Positions 43,803 through 52,829 of a stretch of DNA of 64,000 nucleotides are shown piece by piece. Numbering within the stretch: the first letter of the stretch is position 1; each line of letters starts with the position of its first letter. This DNA is from Halomonas piscis. Lineage in GTDB: Bacteria; Pseudomonadota; Gammaproteobacteria; Pseudomonadales; Halomonadaceae. Location: contig NZ_CP119391.1 of the NCBI RefSeq assembly GCF_031886125.1, forward strand, positions 1,302,001-1,366,000. The letters run 5' to 3'. A program made the position numbers and the translations under genes. A model generated the notes under the pieces. It made no database searches, was not told the DNA's origin, and was given only the letters and a program-made list of their open reading frames with translations.

Positions 43803-45823
43803 TATGCCCGTACCTCCACGCGGTGGGTGTTGTGCTCGAGTTCGTCGCGACGCAGGAAGCGCTCGCGGTGTTCGCGCTCGATGCGCTCGACCTCGGCGGC
43901 GGGGACGTGGTAGTCGATGTCGTCGTTGAACACGCGCATCAAAAAGGCCATGAAGATGCCCGCACCGCTAAGCGCGGCCAGCCACCAGATATGCCACACC
44001 AGGGAAAAGCCGAGAACGATGCTGAGGATACCCATGACCGGGCCGGCCACGGTGTTTTTGGGCATGTGGATGTCCTCGTAGGGCCCGTGGCTGAGCAGGG
44101 CCTCGGCGCCGTTTCGCTGCTTGTCTGCCCAGAAGCTGTCGATACCGGTGACGACCGGGAGATGGGCGTAGTTGTAGAACGGCGCCGGAGACGAGGTGGA
44201 CCACTCGAAGGTCCGCGCGTCCCAGGGGTCGCCGGTGACGTCCAGGTTCTGCTTGCGGTCGCGCACGCTGACGTAGAGCTGGATCACCGTGCAGGCAATG
44301 CCCGCCATGATGATCACGGCACCCACCCAGGCGACGATCATCAGCGGCTGCCAGTCGGTGTTGGCATAGCTCTGCATGCGCCGCGCGGCACCGTAGAAGC
44401 TCAGTACGTAAAGCGGCATGAAAGCGGTGTAGAAGCCAATGAACCAGCACCAGAAGGCGCGCTTGCCCCATTTTTCGTTCAGGGTGAAGCCGAAGGCCTT
44501 GGGGAACCAGTAGGTGAGCCCTGCCATCATGCCGAAGACCACGGCGCCGATGATGACGTTGTGGAAGTGGGCGATGACAAAGAGGCTGTTGTGCAAGACG
44601 AAATTGGCGCCGGGCACCGCAAGCATCACGCCGGTCATGCCGCCGAGCGTAAAGGTCACGATAAAGCCCAGCGTCCACAGGATCGGCGAGGTGAACTGCA
44701 GGCTGCCGCGGTACATGGTGAACAGCCAGTTGAAGATCTTCACCCCGGTGGGGATGGCGATGATCATCGTGGCAATGCCGAAGAAGGCGTTGACGTTGGC
44801 ACCGGCCCCCATGGTGAAAAAGTGGTGCAGCCAGACGATGAACGACAGCACTGTGATGCACACCGTGGCCCACACCATGGTGGTATAGCCGAACAGCCGC
44901 TTGCGCGCAAACGTCGAGGTGACTTCGGAGAACACGCCAAAGGCCGGAAGCACCAGGATATACACCTCGGGGTGGCCCCAGGCCCAGATGAGGTTGACGT
45001 ACATCATCATGTTGCCGCCAAAGTCATTGGTGAAGAAGTGCATGCCGAAGTAGCGATCCAGGGTGAGCATGGCGATGCTCGCGGTGAGGATCGGGAACGC
45101 CGCGATAATGAGTACGTTGGCGCACAGCGACGTCCAGGTGAAGATCGGCATGCGAAACATCTTCATGCCTTTGGTGCGCATCTTGAGAATGGTCACAAAG
45201 AAATTGATGCCGGTAAGCGTGGTGCCGATTCCCGATATCTGCAGCGCCCATATCCAGTAGTCCACCCCGACGTCGGGACTGTACTGCAGCTCCGATAGCG
45301 GCGCGTAGGCCAGCCAGCCGGTCTTGGCGAACTCGCCGATGAACAGCGACAGGTTGACCAGCACCACGCCGGCGGCAAACAGCCAGAAGCTCAGGTTGTT
45401 GAGAAAGGGAAAGGCCACGTCCCGGGCGCCGATCTGCAGCGGCACCACCAGGTTCATCAGGCCGATGACCATGGCCATGGCGACAAAGAAGATCATGATC
45501 ACACCGTGGGCGGTGAAGATCTGGTCAAAGTGCTCGGGCGGCAGATAGCCCGTCGCGCCCCCGGCGGCCAGCGCCTGCTGGCTGCGCATCATGATGGCAT
45601 CGGAGAAGCCGCGCACCAGCATGACCAGGGCGACGAGAAAATACATGATGCCGAGTTTCTTGTGATCGACGGTGGTAATCCACTCCGACCACAGGTACTG
45701 CCATTTCTTGAAGTAGGTGATCGCCCCCAGCAGCAGCGCTGCCACTACCGCAATAGCCGCAACGGTGCCCATGATGATGGGCTCGTGGACGGGGATCGCC
45801 TCCAGACTCAGTTTTCCGAACAT
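43802..45823 (-). CDS. cyoB: Cytochrome o ubiquinol oxidase subunit I
   Basis: The catalytic, proton-pumping subunit of cytochrome bo3. It holds the low-spin haem, the high-spin haem O3 and CuB. The 673 residues include [31 protein letters not shown] (haem ligand His), the CuB/Tyr region [22 protein letters not shown] (His-Pro-Glu-Val-Tyr), [10 protein letters not shown] (CuB His pair), and [16 protein letters not shown] (haem ligands). All key histidines seem present. Close spacing with cyoA (3 bp) and cyoC. Confidence 0.97.
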   Translation of the reverse strand: MFGKLSLEAIPVHEPIIMGTVAAIAVVAALLLGAITYFKKWQYLWSEWITTVDHKKLGIMYFLVALVMLVRGFSDAIMMRSQQALAAGGATGYLPPEHFDQIFTAHGVIMIFFVAMAMVIGLMNLVVPLQIGARDVAFPFLNNLSFWLFAAGVVLVNLSLFIGEFAKTGWLAYAPLSELQYSPDVGVDYWIWALQISGIGTTLTGINFFVTILKMRTKGMKMFRMPIFTWTSLCANVLIIAAFPILTASIAMLTLDRYFGMHFFTNDFGGNMMMYVNLIWAWGHPEVYILVLPAFGVFSEVTSTFARKRLFGYTTMVWATVCITVLSFIVWLHHFFTMGAGANVNAFFGIATMIIAIPTGVKIFNWLFTMYRGSLQFTSPILWTLGFIVTFTLGGMTGVMLAVPGANFVLHNSLFVIAHFHNVIIGAVVFGMMAGLTYWFPKAFGFTLNEKWGKRAFWCWFIGFYTAFMPLYVLSFYGAARRMQSYANTDWQPLMIVAWVGAVIIMAGIACTVIQLYVSVRDRKQNLDVTGDPWDARTFEWSTSSPAPFYNYAHLPVVTGIDSFWADKQRNGAEALLSHGPYEDIHMPKNTVAGPVMGILSIVLGFSLVWHIWWLAALSGAGIFMAFLMRVFNDDIDYHVPAAEVERIEREHRERFLRRDELEHNTHRVEVRA

Positions 45824-45826
45824 GGT

Positions 45827-46741
45827 TTACTCCGCTGCCTTGGCGTTTAGCAGTGCCTTGCCATCGCTTGATGACGCGTCATCCGCTTCGCGGCCGGTAT
45901 GAAAGCTTTGCAGGATGTCTTCATAAAGCCCGGGCGATATCTCGGAGAAGTATTTCACCGGCACGTCTCGGGTGGGGAGCGCCAGATGGTCGTACTGCTC
46001 GGGGAACGTCAGGGACTTGTCGGACTCGCGTGCCTTGGCGACCCAGTCGTCAAAGCCTTCTGGCGACATGGCAATCGCGTCAAACGTCATGCCGGCAAAG
46101 CCTGATCCGCTGTAGTTGGTCGAGCGGCCCGGGTAGGTGCCCTGTTCATCGGCAATCAGGTGGACATCGTTGTCCATGCCCGCCATGGCGTAGATCTGGC
46201 TGCCCAGGCGCGGAATGAAAAACGAGTTCATCACCGAACCGGACGTCACCCGGAAGCGCACCGGGACATCCTCGGGGAAAGCCACTTCGTTGACCGTGGC
46301 AATGCCTTCTTCGGGATAGATGAACAGCCATTTCCAGTCCAGCGACACGACCTGGATTTCCATGGGGTCGGCGTCGCTTTCCAGCGGCTTGTGAGGGTCG
46401 AGGCTGTGGGTGGTTTTCCACGTCAGCGTCGCGAGAATCGCGATGATGACGCAGGGAATCAGCCAGACCACGACCTCGATGGCGTTGGAGTGCGCCCAGT
46501 CCGGCTGGTAGACCGCGCTTTTGTTGCTGCGGCGGTAGCGAACGGCAAACCACAGCGTCATGCCGATTACCGGGATAACCACGAGCAGCATCAGGCCGAA
46601 GGCGGTGAGGATCAGCCGGGTCTGCTCATGGCCGATCTGCCCCCTGGAATCCAGCAGGGCAGACCCGCACCCCGCCAGCAGTAGCGGTAGCGTGGTCAGC
46701 AGCAAGGTACCGATGGCGCGCGTAAAGCTCTTTCTTCTCAT
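45827..46741 (-). CDS. cyoA: Cytochrome o ubiquinol oxidase subunit II
   Basis: A 304-residue subunit with a lipoprotein-type signal (LLLTTLPLLLAGCGSALL, lipobox LAGC), two membrane helices, and a periplasmic cupredoxin-like domain. That domain lacks the CuA cysteines, as expected for a quinol oxidase. Blocks: VVWLIPCVIIAILATLTWKTTHSLDP, IQVVSLDWKWLFIYPEEGIATVNEV, and SGSVMNSFFIPRLGSQIYAM. First gene of cyoABCDE. The 460 bp upstream up to the greB fragment hold no gene. Confidence 0.96.
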   Translation of the reverse strand: MRRKSFTRAIGTLLLTTLPLLLAGCGSALLDSRGQIGHEQTRLILTAFGLMLLVVIPVIGMTLWFAVRYRRSNKSAVYQPDWAHSNAIEVVVWLIPCVIIAILATLTWKTTHSLDPHKPLESDADPMEIQVVSLDWKWLFIYPEEGIATVNEVAFPEDVPVRFRVTSGSVMNSFFIPRLGSQIYAMAGMDNDVHLIADEQGTYPGRSTNYSGSGFAGMTFDAIAMSPEGFDDWVAKARESDKSLTFPEQYDHLALPTRDVPVKYFSEISPGLYEDILQSFHTGREADDASSSDGKALLNAKAAE

Positions 46742-47107
46742 CTTGCGACCTCGTGGGAGTGAAGAGACGAGCGCGCTTTCAAACCGACCAGGCCATCAAG
46801 CCAGCGTCATGACAGCCGCCGAGGGAAGCCGTGTCCTTGAGCAGCGTTGGCAGGTTAATTGCTAGCAGGCTAACTTGTTGCGTAAGGCTGGCGTGTGCGA
46901 CTTGGTGTCGGTGCCGGCTGGCGTAGACCTAACGGTAAGGAGGCGCGCCGTCTGGCGTAGGCCGCAGGTAAAGCCAGTGCGTCTGTCCGGCAAAAGGGAG
47001 GGAAAACCGGCGCAAACGCAGCGGCTTTAACCGCGGAGGGCGCATTATTGAACAGGAAAAACGACGCTGAAAAGCGACGTTTTGCCACACCTTTGCACCA
47101 GGGAAGG

Positions 47108-47121
47108 TTGATCTGGGTCAA
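47108..47121. promoter_or_regulatory. FNR/Anr-like binding site upstream of cyoA
   Basis: TTGATCTGGGTCAA matches TTGAT-N4-ATCAA at 9 of 10 informative bases. Anr/FNR proteins repress cyo genes when oxygen is low in related bacteria. The site is about 370 bp from the cyoA start, so direct action would need a distant promoter. Confidence 0.55.
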
Positions 47122-47174
47122 TGCAGCGTGCAGCGCCCGTGTTCAGGGGGCTGGCCAGGAGCGTGCCGGCCGCG

Positions 47175-47200
47175 AAAAAAATGGCTATCGGCCGGATAGC
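47175..47200 (-). terminator. Terminator after the greB remnant
   Basis: On the minus strand GCTATC-CGGCC-GATAGC forms a 6 bp stem, followed by CATTTTTTT. It begins 1 bp after the greB stop codon and shields cyoA from read-through. Confidence 0.8.
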
Positions 47201-47201
47201 G

Positions 47202-47540
47202 TCAGGCAATGGGGGCGTAGCGAATGTCCGTCACCACGTAGTACTGCTCGCCGCCGGGCGCGGCCACGGTGACGTCGTCGTCCACGGCCTTGCCCAAAAG
47301 CGCTCGGGCCAGCGGGGCGTCCACGCTGATCCAGCGTTTTTGGGTATCGGTCTCGTCGTGACCGACAATGCGCAGGGAGAGGGTTTCGCCGTGCTCGTCC
47401 TCGAGCTCGACGAAGGCGCCGAAGAACACCTTGTCGGTGTCCGCCGGCAGACGATCGACCACCTGCAGCTCGTCCAGGCGCTTGGTCAGGTAGCGGATGC
47501 GTCCCAGTACCCGGCCGAGCTCTTTCTTGTTGTAGGTATA
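47202..47540 (-). pseudogene. greB: Host greB, 3' remnant cut by the island
   Basis: The final 112 residues of a transcript-cleavage factor GreB are recognisable: YTYNKKELGRVLGRIRYLTKRLDELQVV, then DKVFFGAFVELEDEHGE, RIVGHDE, ISVDAPLARALLGKAVDDDV and EQYYVV. The N-terminal coiled coil (ITREGY... to GDRSENAEY) is missing. Homology stops at the YTYNKK codons (47523-47540), and the DNA upstream becomes AT-rich. The remnant has host-like GC content and keeps its own terminator. The missing 5' part should lie beyond the other end of the island, outside this window. Confidence 0.88.
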
Positions 47541-47583
47541 AAAGAACCCCTTCCTTCGAATACTATTCCCAAGGAGTTTTTTA

Positions 47584-47612
47584 TTGACGACTGAAGGTTT
47601 TTGGTCTAGACA
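47584..47612 (+). promoter_or_regulatory. Possible promoter of gmtY
   Basis: TTGACG (47584-47589) and TAGACA (47607-47612) are 17 bp apart, 30 bp before the gmtY start. The -35 is good, the -10 weak. Confidence 0.35.
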
Positions 47613-47642
47613 TGAAAACAACCCCTAAAAAAGTACTATCTG

Positions 47643-48971
47643 ATGCCCTTCGCACATAAGGTCCAAGTCCGCTACGTGGATGTGGCTAGCGGTAATGTTT
47701 ACTTGTTGCCGGCTGTTTATACTGAAAGTGGAGTGATTGCATCCCACCTCAGATACTTGGCCTGGTTCAGTTACAAAAGTGAGTCTTGGAAAGAAAGGTC
47801 AGTCTTTTCACTTCGACTTTTGATTTCTTATATAAATTCGTTGAGTGGCGAGATTAGAGCTATTGACTTACTGAAATCATTCACCCGTTCTTTAGTAACA
47901 GGGACTATTGATTATGAAAGCTGTAACGACCCTATGGGGTTGTTCTGGCCCCCGCGTTCAACATTTGATGTGAACAATATCTTGTTTCATATAACACACT
48001 ACACGGATTATTTGGCCAGGCAGCCTGAATATGAGGCCGCTCGTATAAATCCATTTGTAAAAGCAACGGGTTATGAAGAAAGGTTAAACTGGTGCGCATA
48101 CTATAATAGAAATGCCAATGTTTTTCTCAATCACTTAAAGAAAAGAGCGGACGCCTATTTGGAAGTTGGGCGAACGAGAGCCGTGGCAGGGTATCGCGAT
48201 CCTAAAATAGATAACGATAGGGTGGTTAAATTTCCTGATGACATGGTGGATGTTCTTTTGCAGGAAGGGTTTAGCAACTCTGTGGGAGTGAACTACAAAT
48301 ATCAACTAATGACCATGTTGATGAACTATGGGGGGTTGAGGAAGAGTGAGTTATTTCACCTTTACGTTTCAGATATCACTGTGCACCCTGAGCGAAGGGA
48401 CGAGGCACTGGTTAGGGTGTATCACCCAGAGTATGGGAAGTCACCACTGCCGGATTATAAAAATAGAAGAGAATATCTTCTTGCAGAGACGCAATATAAG
48501 CCAAGAAATTCTTACCCGCTAAGCGAGCGGCTTCATGCAGGGTGGAAAGGTGCTCTTCTTACAAGCAGGGCTGGTTTTTTTGAAGTGATTTTTAATCCAC
48601 CTAGCATGGCGAAAACCTTTTTAGCAGTTTGGGTGAAGTATTTAAAATACCAAAGAGTGGAGCCTGCTGCCAGCTTCCACCCATTTGCATTTACTAAAAA
48701 GAATGGCGGGCCTGAAACCTTAAAAAACTTCCAGCGCGCTCACAAGAGAGCCGTAGAAAAAATTGGCTTGGTATGTAAAAAAGAGTTCGGCACGACCGAG
48801 CATGGACACAGGCATGCATATGGTTATAGAGCTAGAAAATTTGGTTTGAGTCGGGTTGAAATACAAAAATCCATGCATCATAGAAGTCCTGATTCTTGTC
48901 TGGTTTATATTAAGCCAACCAATGAAGATATAAGGGAAATAATGCGGGGTGTTGCTGATGAAGATGCGTAA
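47643..48971 (+). CDS. gmtY: Gamma-mobile-trio recombinase GmtY (tyrosine recombinase)
   Basis: A 442-residue protein with tyrosine-recombinase features in the C-terminal half: Arg I in NYGGLRKSELFHLYVSDI (near residue 231), the His-x-x-Arg box in TTEHGHRHAYGYRARKFGLS, a later SMHHRSPDSCLVYI with His/Arg and the candidate nucleophilic Tyr near residue 424. It is the first of three overlapping genes in the order and sizes of the gamma-mobile-trio (GMT) module. AT-rich codon use contrasts sharply with the cyo genes. It starts about 100 bp from the broken host greB and reads away from it. The name rests on remembered family features, not a search. Confidence 0.82.
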   Translation: MPFAHKVQVRYVDVASGNVYLLPAVYTESGVIASHLRYLAWFSYKSESWKERSVFSLRLLISYINSLSGEIRAIDLLKSFTRSLVTGTIDYESCNDPMGLFWPPRSTFDVNNILFHITHYTDYLARQPEYEAARINPFVKATGYEERLNWCAYYNRNANVFLNHLKKRADAYLEVGRTRAVAGYRDPKIDNDRVVKFPDDMVDVLLQEGFSNSVGVNYKYQLMTMLMNYGGLRKSELFHLYVSDITVHPERRDEALVRVYHPEYGKSPLPDYKNRREYLLAETQYKPRNSYPLSERLHAGWKGALLTSRAGFFEVIFNPPSMAKTFLAVWVKYLKYQRVEPAASFHPFAFTKKNGGPETLKNFQRAHKRAVEKIGLVCKKEFGTTEHGHRHAYGYRARKFGLSRVEIQKSMHHRSPDSCLVYIKPTNEDIREIMRGVADEDA

Positions 48972-51714
48972 GCTTAAGATGCTTAATGTGGATGAGGATG
49001 TTCTTAAGCTACCTAAAGCGAATTTTTCTCTGCACGAAATGAAGCTTCTTTGCAAGAAGCATGGGATTAGCAACTCTTCTGAGTACAAGAAGCGATATAA
49101 GGAAGTCCCGGGATTGGTTGCTCATCCGGAGAGGATGTTTCCGGATGAGTGGGTTAGCTACAATGATTTTTTTGACATCCCAGAATTCTATACCTACGAA
49201 GAAGTTGTTTATAAGATTAAAGGGAAGGGGATAAGGTCTCAGTCAGAGTATAAGAAGTATGTCAAAGACCTCGGCGACCCCAGATTTCCATTTGACCCAC
49301 AAGGCGCGTATGCAGAAAGCTGGAAAAACTGGTACAAGTTCTTGGGGAAAGAAGAACCATTCAATGTAGAGTTTATCCTGCCTGAATTTAAGCAGTGGCG
49401 CGTGAAGATAGATGAGTTTATGAGGCAGGCGCTGGGGGGAAGCTCGAAAAAATCCTATCTATGTAGGTTCGTGAGAGTTTATATTGAGAGGCATGATGGA
49501 AGTAAAAGTCCTCAGGAGTTTCTAACAAAGCAAAAAGTCAATATAAAACCATTTAGAGATGAGCTGGAAAATTTCTCAACAGACAATATGAGAAGAAATG
49601 TCATACTGTCAGTGAATGAATTTTTTGATTATATCATCGGGTCTGATTTGACTGTGGAGGATGAGGAGACTGGAGAAGTATTCAGGCTGATGGATGCCCG
49701 AAATCCATTTGAGTTTATGTTGACCGACTCGTATGTGTCTTCGCCTGGAAGAAGCGAGTCAACCAAACCTTGTCTTCAGTATCACTTTGTCAGGAAGGCC
49801 CAGTCATGGATTATTCCAGATTCAGCTAGAAGTTTTCGTGACCTTACACATCTTCATGAGTTCGATTCTGACTGGGTGAAAGTAGAAAGACATATTATTG
49901 ACAAAGATGACCCAGACTGCGTTTACAAGAAAGCAGGGCCTTTCTGGTATCTATGGGTTCCGACAGACTGGATGCACACCTTTGCTTTGACAAAGGTTCC
50001 TCTTCGAGGAAGGCAGATCGCTTATAATGATTCGGGTGAAGCTGACGAATATATACCTGTAATTAAGGATGCTGGAGGAGTGGCGTGGGTAAAGAATCAT
50101 GCCGAAATGGCAGGGATGACTAAGTCGCAGTCTTTTATTAAGCGCTATCCCGATGACCAGATTGGGATGTTTGTTACAACTAATAAGACATCGTCCAATA
50201 ATGGCGGTTACTCCATACCATGGATGCCGGAAGATCTTGCATACTGGTTGATTAAGTTGAGAGAGTGGCAGGCTAAATATAATCCTGTCGATTTTCCTAC
50301 CAGCTGGTCGCGGTGCAAGAGAACCAACTTAAATGAAATTCAGTTGAAGTCAAAAGGTGTTAACTGTTTTTTATTTAGGGCTTTTGAAGATGTTGAGCCA
50401 AAAAATGTCGGCACGGCTTTGACGGGCAGGTTGGCAGCTGCCATTTATCATATACAACCATCGCATCTTAGGCTTTCAGAGCTGAGTGGGCTGCCTAATA
50501 ATATATCTTGTTATAAGTCTCCATACACCCCTCATTCCATGCGGGTGAGCTTGATTACAGCTTATGTTATGGAAATGGGGATGCCGGTTGAAGTTGTCAT
50601 GAAGGTCGTGGGGCACTCCTCGATCGTCATGTCGATATATTATTGCAAAATATCCCATGGGGAAATAAGGCGGCGATTGGAGGAAGGCGAGAAGATTGCG
50701 CTTCAAGCCGAGGTGGAAGCAATACAAAAAACAATTGAGTCCAATAAAATTGAGTCGGTAAAGAATCAGTTAGTTTCTAATAATGAAGACCTTCTGCTGT
50801 CGCTAACCAATAGTGTGCCTGCAGGAAATTTTGTATTCAGAGACTATGGTATTTGTCCATTTGCCGCCTCACGCTGCGATGATGGAGGAGATCAGGTCGG
50901 CGCGACAAGAGTACGGGCTCCGGTTCCCATGGGGTATTTGGGAATGCAGAACTGTCTTAGGTGCAGGCATTTCATCACAGGACCGGTTTTTCTGGGTGGC
51001 TTAATGTCGGTTGGGAACGAGATTTTGTTCGTTTCGAATAAGCAGTCTGAAAAATGTATGCGGCTCCAAGAAGAAATCTCCACAATCACAGCAAGGTTGG
51101 AGAAGATAGATCGAGATGAGTATATTGCAAATGCAAAGGGCATGAATTTTGATCAGGCTGAGAGAGTTTCGCTTGAGGCAGAACAAAGAAAGCTGGAGTC
51201 AGAGTATGAGAGTGCAGCAAAGAAAATGGACATGTTCCTGTGCGATTTGCAGTCCTGCTATAAGCTAATCAGGATGTGCGTGTCAGCTGTCAATGGTGTC
51301 TCTTCTGATGCAGAGGATGGTATTTCGCTGATTAAGATGCCCGATTCCGAAATGGAGATAGAAATGGAGGAGGTCTCTTACTTTCAGCAACTGCATGAGA
51401 TTTGCGAGAATGCAACAATCTACCATTCGGCTGATGCAGCCGTTGCAATAGCTCCGAGGTCTCAATTGTTGGACCGAATGTCGGTTTTTAATGAGTTGCA
51501 GCCGAGCCTTTTTATGTTGACGGATGAGCAGCAGCTTAAAGTTGGTAACCAGGTAGTCGGTTTTTTGAGGTCACGGCTGAAAACCTGGGAAAGAGTTGGC
51601 CAGGTCGTTGACTGTTCAGTGAGGCTAGACGAGTTGATGGAGGAGGAGAGAATTGATAGGTCGGAGCTTTCTCTGATTCTAAAGCCTCAGCTATTAAATG
51701 AGACGGGCTGCTAA
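48958..51714 (+). CDS. gmtZ: Gamma-mobile-trio integrase GmtZ
   Basis: A ~918-residue protein. The N-terminal part has repeated AVP-like helical segments with YEEVVYKIKGKGIRSQSEYKKY. A tyrosine-recombinase-like core follows, with candidate catalytic TPHSMRVSLITAYVMEMG (His-x-x-Arg) and VVGHSSIVMSIYYCK (Gly-His...Tyr) near residues 520-565. The last third has a cysteine cluster (GICPFAASRC, NCLRCRHF), likely a zinc site, and a coiled coil (EEISTITARLEKIDRDEY). The ATG at 48958 is preferred over an upstream GTG because GGGG is spaced before it; it overlaps the end of gmtY. Second gene of the trio. Confidence 0.8.
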   Translation: MKMRKLKMLNVDEDVLKLPKANFSLHEMKLLCKKHGISNSSEYKKRYKEVPGLVAHPERMFPDEWVSYNDFFDIPEFYTYEEVVYKIKGKGIRSQSEYKKYVKDLGDPRFPFDPQGAYAESWKNWYKFLGKEEPFNVEFILPEFKQWRVKIDEFMRQALGGSSKKSYLCRFVRVYIERHDGSKSPQEFLTKQKVNIKPFRDELENFSTDNMRRNVILSVNEFFDYIIGSDLTVEDEETGEVFRLMDARNPFEFMLTDSYVSSPGRSESTKPCLQYHFVRKAQSWIIPDSARSFRDLTHLHEFDSDWVKVERHIIDKDDPDCVYKKAGPFWYLWVPTDWMHTFALTKVPLRGRQIAYNDSGEADEYIPVIKDAGGVAWVKNHAEMAGMTKSQSFIKRYPDDQIGMFVTTNKTSSNNGGYSIPWMPEDLAYWLIKLREWQAKYNPVDFPTSWSRCKRTNLNEIQLKSKGVNCFLFRAFEDVEPKNVGTALTGRLAAAIYHIQPSHLRLSELSGLPNNISCYKSPYTPHSMRVSLITAYVMEMGMPVEVVMKVVGHSSIVMSIYYCKISHGEIRRRLEEGEKIALQAEVEAIQKTIESNKIESVKNQLVSNNEDLLLSLTNSVPAGNFVFRDYGICPFAASRCDDGGDQVGATRVRAPVPMGYLGMQNCLRCRHFITGPVFLGGLMSVGNEILFVSNKQSEKCMRLQEEISTITARLEKIDRDEYIANAKGMNFDQAERVSLEAEQRKLESEYESAAKKMDMFLCDLQSCYKLIRMCVSAVNGVSSDAEDGISLIKMPDSEMEIEMEEVSYFQQLHEICENATIYHSADAAVAIAPRSQLLDRMSVFNELQPSLFMLTDEQQLKVGNQVVGFLRSRLKTWERVGQVVDCSVRLDELMEEERIDRSELSLILKPQLLNETGC

Positions 51715-51715
51715 T

Positions 51716-52318
51716 ATGAAAAATGAAGATCTTTTGTTGAAGCTAAAAGAAGACGCTACGCCTAGAACCAAGAAGACGCTTGATGCAATATATGAAGTGT
51801 GTAGTGAGCAGATGGAGAGAGGTGTTAGTGATTTCTCTATAGTAACTATATCTAGGCTGGGCGCCAAGCGAGGAGTTCCGAAGCCACAAAGTATTAGGAA
51901 CAAGTCTGGAGAAAAATACCGTGCCCTCATAGAATCCTTTTCTGATATGGCCGGCGGCAATGTTAAGCGTCCCTCGCCAAGTGCTGATGACTGGGTAGAG
52001 GAGATTGCGAGTGCTAAACATAAGCTTCTTGTTAGATCGCTTCTTTCCGATCTCAAGAATGCTAAAAACAAGCTCAATGAAATTATTCCTCCGGGTAGTA
52101 GAATAGACGTATACGATCATAGGTCACAGCAAGCGGGCGAGGAAGAGAAGCTCTCCCAGCAGGAGAGAAGAGCGCTGGAATATCTGATATCCAATGAGTT
52201 TGTTGGTAAGTGGAATTTTCGCGCTACTGAGTTTGGTGAGGTTGTGGATGAGGGTGGTCAGGTGGTGTTCAAAGCTGCTACAATCGATGCTATTAAAAAG
52301 GCTCTAAATAACTTGTAG
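51716..52318 (+). CDS. gmtX: Gamma-mobile-trio protein GmtX
   Basis: A 200-residue protein, third of the trio, starting 1 bp after the gmtZ stop. The N-terminus DATPRTKKTLDAIYEVCSEQMERGVSDFSIVTISRLGAKRGVPKPQSIRN looks like a helix-turn-helix region, also seen in recombinase accessory proteins. The rest is charged and helical, with a wHTH-like end GKWNFRATEFGEVVDEGG. The biochemical role is unknown; size, position and start sequence match GmtX by recall. Confidence 0.78.
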   Translation: MKNEDLLLKLKEDATPRTKKTLDAIYEVCSEQMERGVSDFSIVTISRLGAKRGVPKPQSIRNKSGEKYRALIESFSDMAGGNVKRPSPSADDWVEEIASAKHKLLVRSLLSDLKNAKNKLNEIIPPGSRIDVYDHRSQQAGEEEKLSQQERRALEYLISNEFVGKWNFRATEFGEVVDEGGQVVFKAATIDAIKKALNNL

Positions 52319-52325
52319 GTCAGCT

Positions 52326-52799
52326 ATGAAGAATCCACTTGTAACAAGAGAGGGCTATGAAAGCCTGAAAGAAGAGCTTGACCATCTTTGGAGGGTGGAG
52401 AGGAGAGAGGTTACAGCTAAGGTGACATGGGCGGCCGGTCTAGGCGATAGGTCGGAGAATGCAGATTATCAGTATAACAAGAAGCGACTTAGAGAAATTG
52501 ATAGGCGGGTCAGGTATCTACGGAAAAGACTGGATGAGCTTAAGGTGGTTGATTATCATCCGGATCAAGCGGGTAAGATTTATTTTGGCGCCCACGTGGT
52601 GCTTGTTGATGACGATGGCAGGGAGATGAAGTTTCGGATTGTAGGTGTTGACGAGATTTATGGAAAACAGGGGTATGTTTCAATTAATTCGCCTGCGGCT
52701 AGAGCCTGTTTAGGTAAAGAAATCGATGATGAAGTGGAGATCGTAACTCCGGATGGGCGGAAGCTATGGTATGTCGAAAGCTTTTCTTATAACAGATGA
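52326..52799 (+). CDS. greB: Foreign, complete GreB transcript-cleavage factor carried on the island
   Basis: GreB rescues backtracked RNA polymerase by stimulating transcript cleavage. This 157-residue copy is complete: MKNPLVTREGYESLKEELDHLWRVERREV, then the acidic tip GDRSENADYQYNKKRLREIDRRVRYL (catalytic Asp/Glu), and the C-terminal FRIVGVDEIYGKQGYVSINSPAARACLGKEIDDEVEI. It is closer in flavour to the enterobacterial type than to the host remnant at 47202-47540, and it is AT-rich like the GMT genes. It starts 7 bp after gmtX. It could replace the greB broken by the island. Confidence 0.93.
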   Translation: MKNPLVTREGYESLKEELDHLWRVERREVTAKVTWAAGLGDRSENADYQYNKKRLREIDRRVRYLRKRLDELKVVDYHPDQAGKIYFGAHVVLVDDDGREMKFRIVGVDEIYGKQGYVSINSPAARACLGKEIDDEVEIVTPDGRKLWYVESFSYNR

Positions 52800-52829
52800 T
52801 CCTTTTAAGGCTTTTATCTGCGAGTCCTT

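Larger units (their letters stand above)
46742..47201. other. Intergenic region upstream of cyoA
   Basis: No supported gene. It holds the presumed cyo promoter region, an FNR-like box at 47108-47121 and the terminator of the greB remnant at 47175-47200. I could not assign -35 and -10 elements with confidence. Confidence 0.6.

Noticed and set aside
43790..45298. Long plus-strand frame opposite cyoB
   Set aside because: Shadow frame of histidine/valine/glycine-rich antisense codons; cyoB on the minus strand has all haem and copper ligands.
46870..47121. Small minus-strand frame in the cyoA upstream region
   Set aside because: No ribosome-binding site or homology; it overlaps the FNR-like box region and looks like chance.
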